This document shows positions 62,023 through 64,000 of a stretch of DNA of 64,000 bases, one piece after another. Numbering within the stretch: the stretch's first letter is position 1; each line of letters opens with the position of its first letter. The notes under the pieces are model-generated. The model had not been told where the DNA came from. It ran no database searches and saw only the letters and a list, made by a program, of their open reading frames with translations. Position numbers and translations under genes: made by a program. This stretch comes from Tillus elongatus (lineage: Eukaryota; Arthropoda; Insecta; Coleoptera; Cleridae), in the NCBI GenBank assembly GCA_964006375.1, contig OZ023264.1, positions 174,578,295-174,642,294 of the forward strand, read 5' to 3'.

Positions 62023-62170
62023 ATATATATATATATAAACATATAAAAATCGAGACTGACCCCGGATATGGGTTCTAGGAGCCCAAAATTCGCGCTCATT
62101 TGAAAATTTTTTTGCAAAGTCTCACCATCGATACCTCTCTATTTTTTTAATGAAAATTTACTAACAAGCT
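62023..62170 (-). mobile_element. H element fragment 21
   Basis: Short (TA)n 62023-62036, AACATATAAAAATCGAGACT, GGTTCTAGGAGCCC, TCTCACCATCGATACCTCTC and a hairpin remnant AATGAAAATTTACTAAC. Only the hairpin-side half. Confidence 0.65.
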
Positions 62171-62714
62171 AGTTCCTTTTCATGTAAAACTAAATTAAAT
62201 AGTATGTCAAGCAGTAAGTCTAAGACACAAGTTAATTGAAAATCACTATTGAAATCTTTTTGTAAAACTTCGATATTTTATATCTGTTGACAAACATCAC
62301 AAACACTGTTTAGTCCACCTACTAACATTAATAAAATCGTAAAGGAACAATTTGCACTTGCATATTAAAATTCAAAAATAACACAAATAATTTGTCAACT
62401 GAAATTTAATTGATGCATCGAACGTCTCAATTTCTAGTTAACACAATTGTAATGAAAGCAAATAAGCTGTGCATTAATCTTTTATTGTTGTAATACAGAG
62501 GATCAGCCCATTCACATTGTGTAGATTTACAACAATCAATAGACAATTCCAGAGTTTCACAAACTACAAGCAGTCCGGCCATACGGACATGAATTATTCA
62601 ACATAAATTTCCCTCTATTCCCCCATTAAGGCAGCAGCATTGCACACTTGAAATAAACATCATGCACATCCCTTATTTCTCTTAACTAATGACCAATCTG
62701 TTGCGGTTCCTTAG
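62171..62714 (+). other. Intron end before the transmembrane exon
   Basis: No gene. The acceptor is TTGCGGTTCCTTAG at 62701-62714. Confidence 0.65.
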
Positions 62715-63032
62715 ACACAACAACAAGTTCCGGTGGCGGCAGTGGCAGCGGAGAGGACTTTGCCGCTACCAAGCCGAGTTTAACCCTAATATTAGTGGCT
62801 CTGACCGCAGCTGCAGTGCTTCTCATAGTAGGGATAGTGGCGGTGGCTACAGTTATCGCTTGTCGGAAGACTCCTGCGGTCAGGAAACGCCGGAGGAATA
62901 ACGTCAAACCGCCAGAAGATGGTGAGTTCTCAGAAGCTGGATTTGGAGAGGCGTTTCGGAGAAGGAGCGCTCAGTACAGGGCATCCATGTACGGTCAAGA
63001 ACCGGAGGAGAGGATATCCAGGCTAATGGAAG
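62715..63032 (+). CDS. Sidestep-like adhesion gene, transmembrane and cytoplasmic exon
   Basis: Opens in phase 1 after AG (62713-62714). Encodes a Thr/Ser/Gly-rich juxtamembrane stretch (DTTTSSGGGSGSGEDFAATK), a 27-residue hydrophobic helix at 62780-62860, a basic stop-transfer segment (CRKTPAVRKRRRNN), then cytoplasmic residues with FRRRSAQYRASMYGQEPEER. The end at 63032 uses GAAG|GTAAGC, phase 1. A second good donor, GATG|GTGAGT at 62921-62922, also gives phase 1 and would skip 37 codons. This makes the product a type I membrane protein, as expected for the family. Downstream cytoplasmic exons are outside the window. Confidence 0.85.
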
Positions 63033-63274
63033 GTAAGCTACTCCTTATGTATATGTATTCATATAAGCACCTCCTCATATATTATTCTCTGCTGTTTCTC
63101 ATATAGATGTTAGTTTGTAGTTTGCATAGGCCGATTGGTTTCAGGTAAAAGCCATTGCAATCTCAAAGGTACCACACACGATGGAGGAGCTTATCTCTAG
63201 GTGTTAATCGTCCAGAATAACAACTACAAGATTACGTCTTATAACAACATTCCTCATGGAATGTGTGAAACAGT
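63033..63274 (+). other. Intron start after the transmembrane exon
   Basis: No gene recognised. Confidence 0.5.
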
Positions 63275-63411
63275 TATTAGGGAATTTTCTTTAAAAAAAT
63301 CACTAATGATGAGATCCTGCCTTTTGAATTTTGAAAAGATTTCTTCATATGACCCCGAACTAGGCCCCCTAGAACTCATATCCAGGGTCAGTTTCAGTTT
63401 TTATATATTTA

Positions 63412-63510
<99 letters not shown>

Positions 63511-63775
63511 CACACCGATAACACAAAAAATAATAGTCAGACTTTGATAAAATTTGGGAGATACCTTCTTTTTGCAAGTGGCTTGGAAAAGTTCGTTAGT
63601 TAGAAAAATCGGCGTAGGTTTTCCCAAAAAAATTTGTGTTTTCTCTCGACAAAAAATTATATCCTCTGGAAATAACAAAGTGAGGGCAACCAAATTCCGT
63701 ACCCTGGTTTCCGTTATAAAGAGTATCCTATGTACCAAAATTCAGGTCTCTATCTCAAAAGACCAAAAAGTTAAG
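63275..63775 (+). mobile_element. H element copy 22, truncated
   Basis: Hairpin side GGGAATTTTCTTTAAAAAAATCACTAA (in part), AGAACTCATATCCAGGGTCA, (TA)n 63417-63502, CACACCGATAACACAAAAAA, GTGGCTTGGAAAAGTTCGTT and AAGACCAAAAAGTTAAGG. The family sequence stops near 63775. Confidence 0.7.
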
Positions 63776-64000
63776 GTAAATTAATTTTTAATTAATTAAA
63801 TCTGATTCAAGAAAGTTAAAAACGTAAAAATTGATTGATCAGAATGTGAGTAAAAATAGTACAAAAAATGACTAACAAGCTCCTAGATATGTATTTAAGT
63901 CGTTATTTTTCTTGAGCTGGTTAAAATATGAGCAAAAAATCCATTGTAAATTAAATTTTTTTGTGTAAATATTAAAGACGTTAGAGAAATAACGTTTACT
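63776..64000. other. Window end, nothing recognised
   Basis: AT-rich, no repeat or gene recognised. Confidence 0.4.

Overview
The window looks like a piece of an insect nuclear genome (order not resolved from sequence alone). It is AT-rich, has spliceosomal exons far apart, no bacterial-style operons, and is packed with Penelope-like, jockey/CR1-like LINE, mariner/IS630, piggyBac, hAT and tRNA-SINE elements. One 200-base run of N (33016-33215) marks an assembly gap.

The only recognisable host gene is a plus-strand cell-adhesion gene of the sidestep type. Its exons in view encode the last Ig-like domain (4409-4702), a fibronectin type III domain split over two exons (40657-40826 and 48709-48889), and a transmembrane helix plus the start of the cytoplasmic tail (62715-63032). 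The frames join through phase 1, 0 and 1 introns. The introns are about 36 kb, 7.9 kb and 13.8 kb, and almost everything else in the window is intronic mobile DNA.

Layout: 1-4045 is a Penelope-like element (PLE) split by a LINE. 5003-13772 holds several copies of a microsatellite-bearing non-autonomous repeat (called H element here), a 5S-rRNA-derived scrap and a PLE. 14640-15737 is a 122-bp minisatellite followed by a tRNA-SINE. 16616-18656 is an H element with a Mutator-like foldback insertion. 19700-24150 holds Tc1 and mariner relics and a second SINE. 24557-27890 is an H element whose (TA)n tract was hit by a long-TIR IS630-type transposon. 28246-33015 is a hAT element with an intact 778-residue transposase, running into the gap. 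33216-36433 is a second LINE copy and a PLE carrying an H insertion. 37164-40432 holds two H elements, one hit by a second IS630 copy. 41060-43562 is an IS630/mariner-type element with roughly 600-bp inverted arms. 44329-48410 is a truncated gypsy-like LTR element whose LTR contains a piggyBac with perfect TTAA borders. 50150-51995 is a head-to-head PLE pair. 52234-54113 is a third IS630 copy. 55085-64000 holds more H elements, a 350-bp perfect-looking hairpin, a transposase relic interrupted by an H element, and an inverted PLE pair with hammerhead-like cores.

The most interesting signal is the H family. About twenty copies share a (TA)n or (CA)n core, an asymmetric pair of ends (a terminal hairpin around AGTGAATTTTC at one side, GGACGCAGCAAGTGCG at the other) and insertion at A/T tracts. 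Two copies can be compared with uninterrupted relatives inside this same window. The structure resembles the Helentron-associated elements known from Drosophila, but that assignment is inference.
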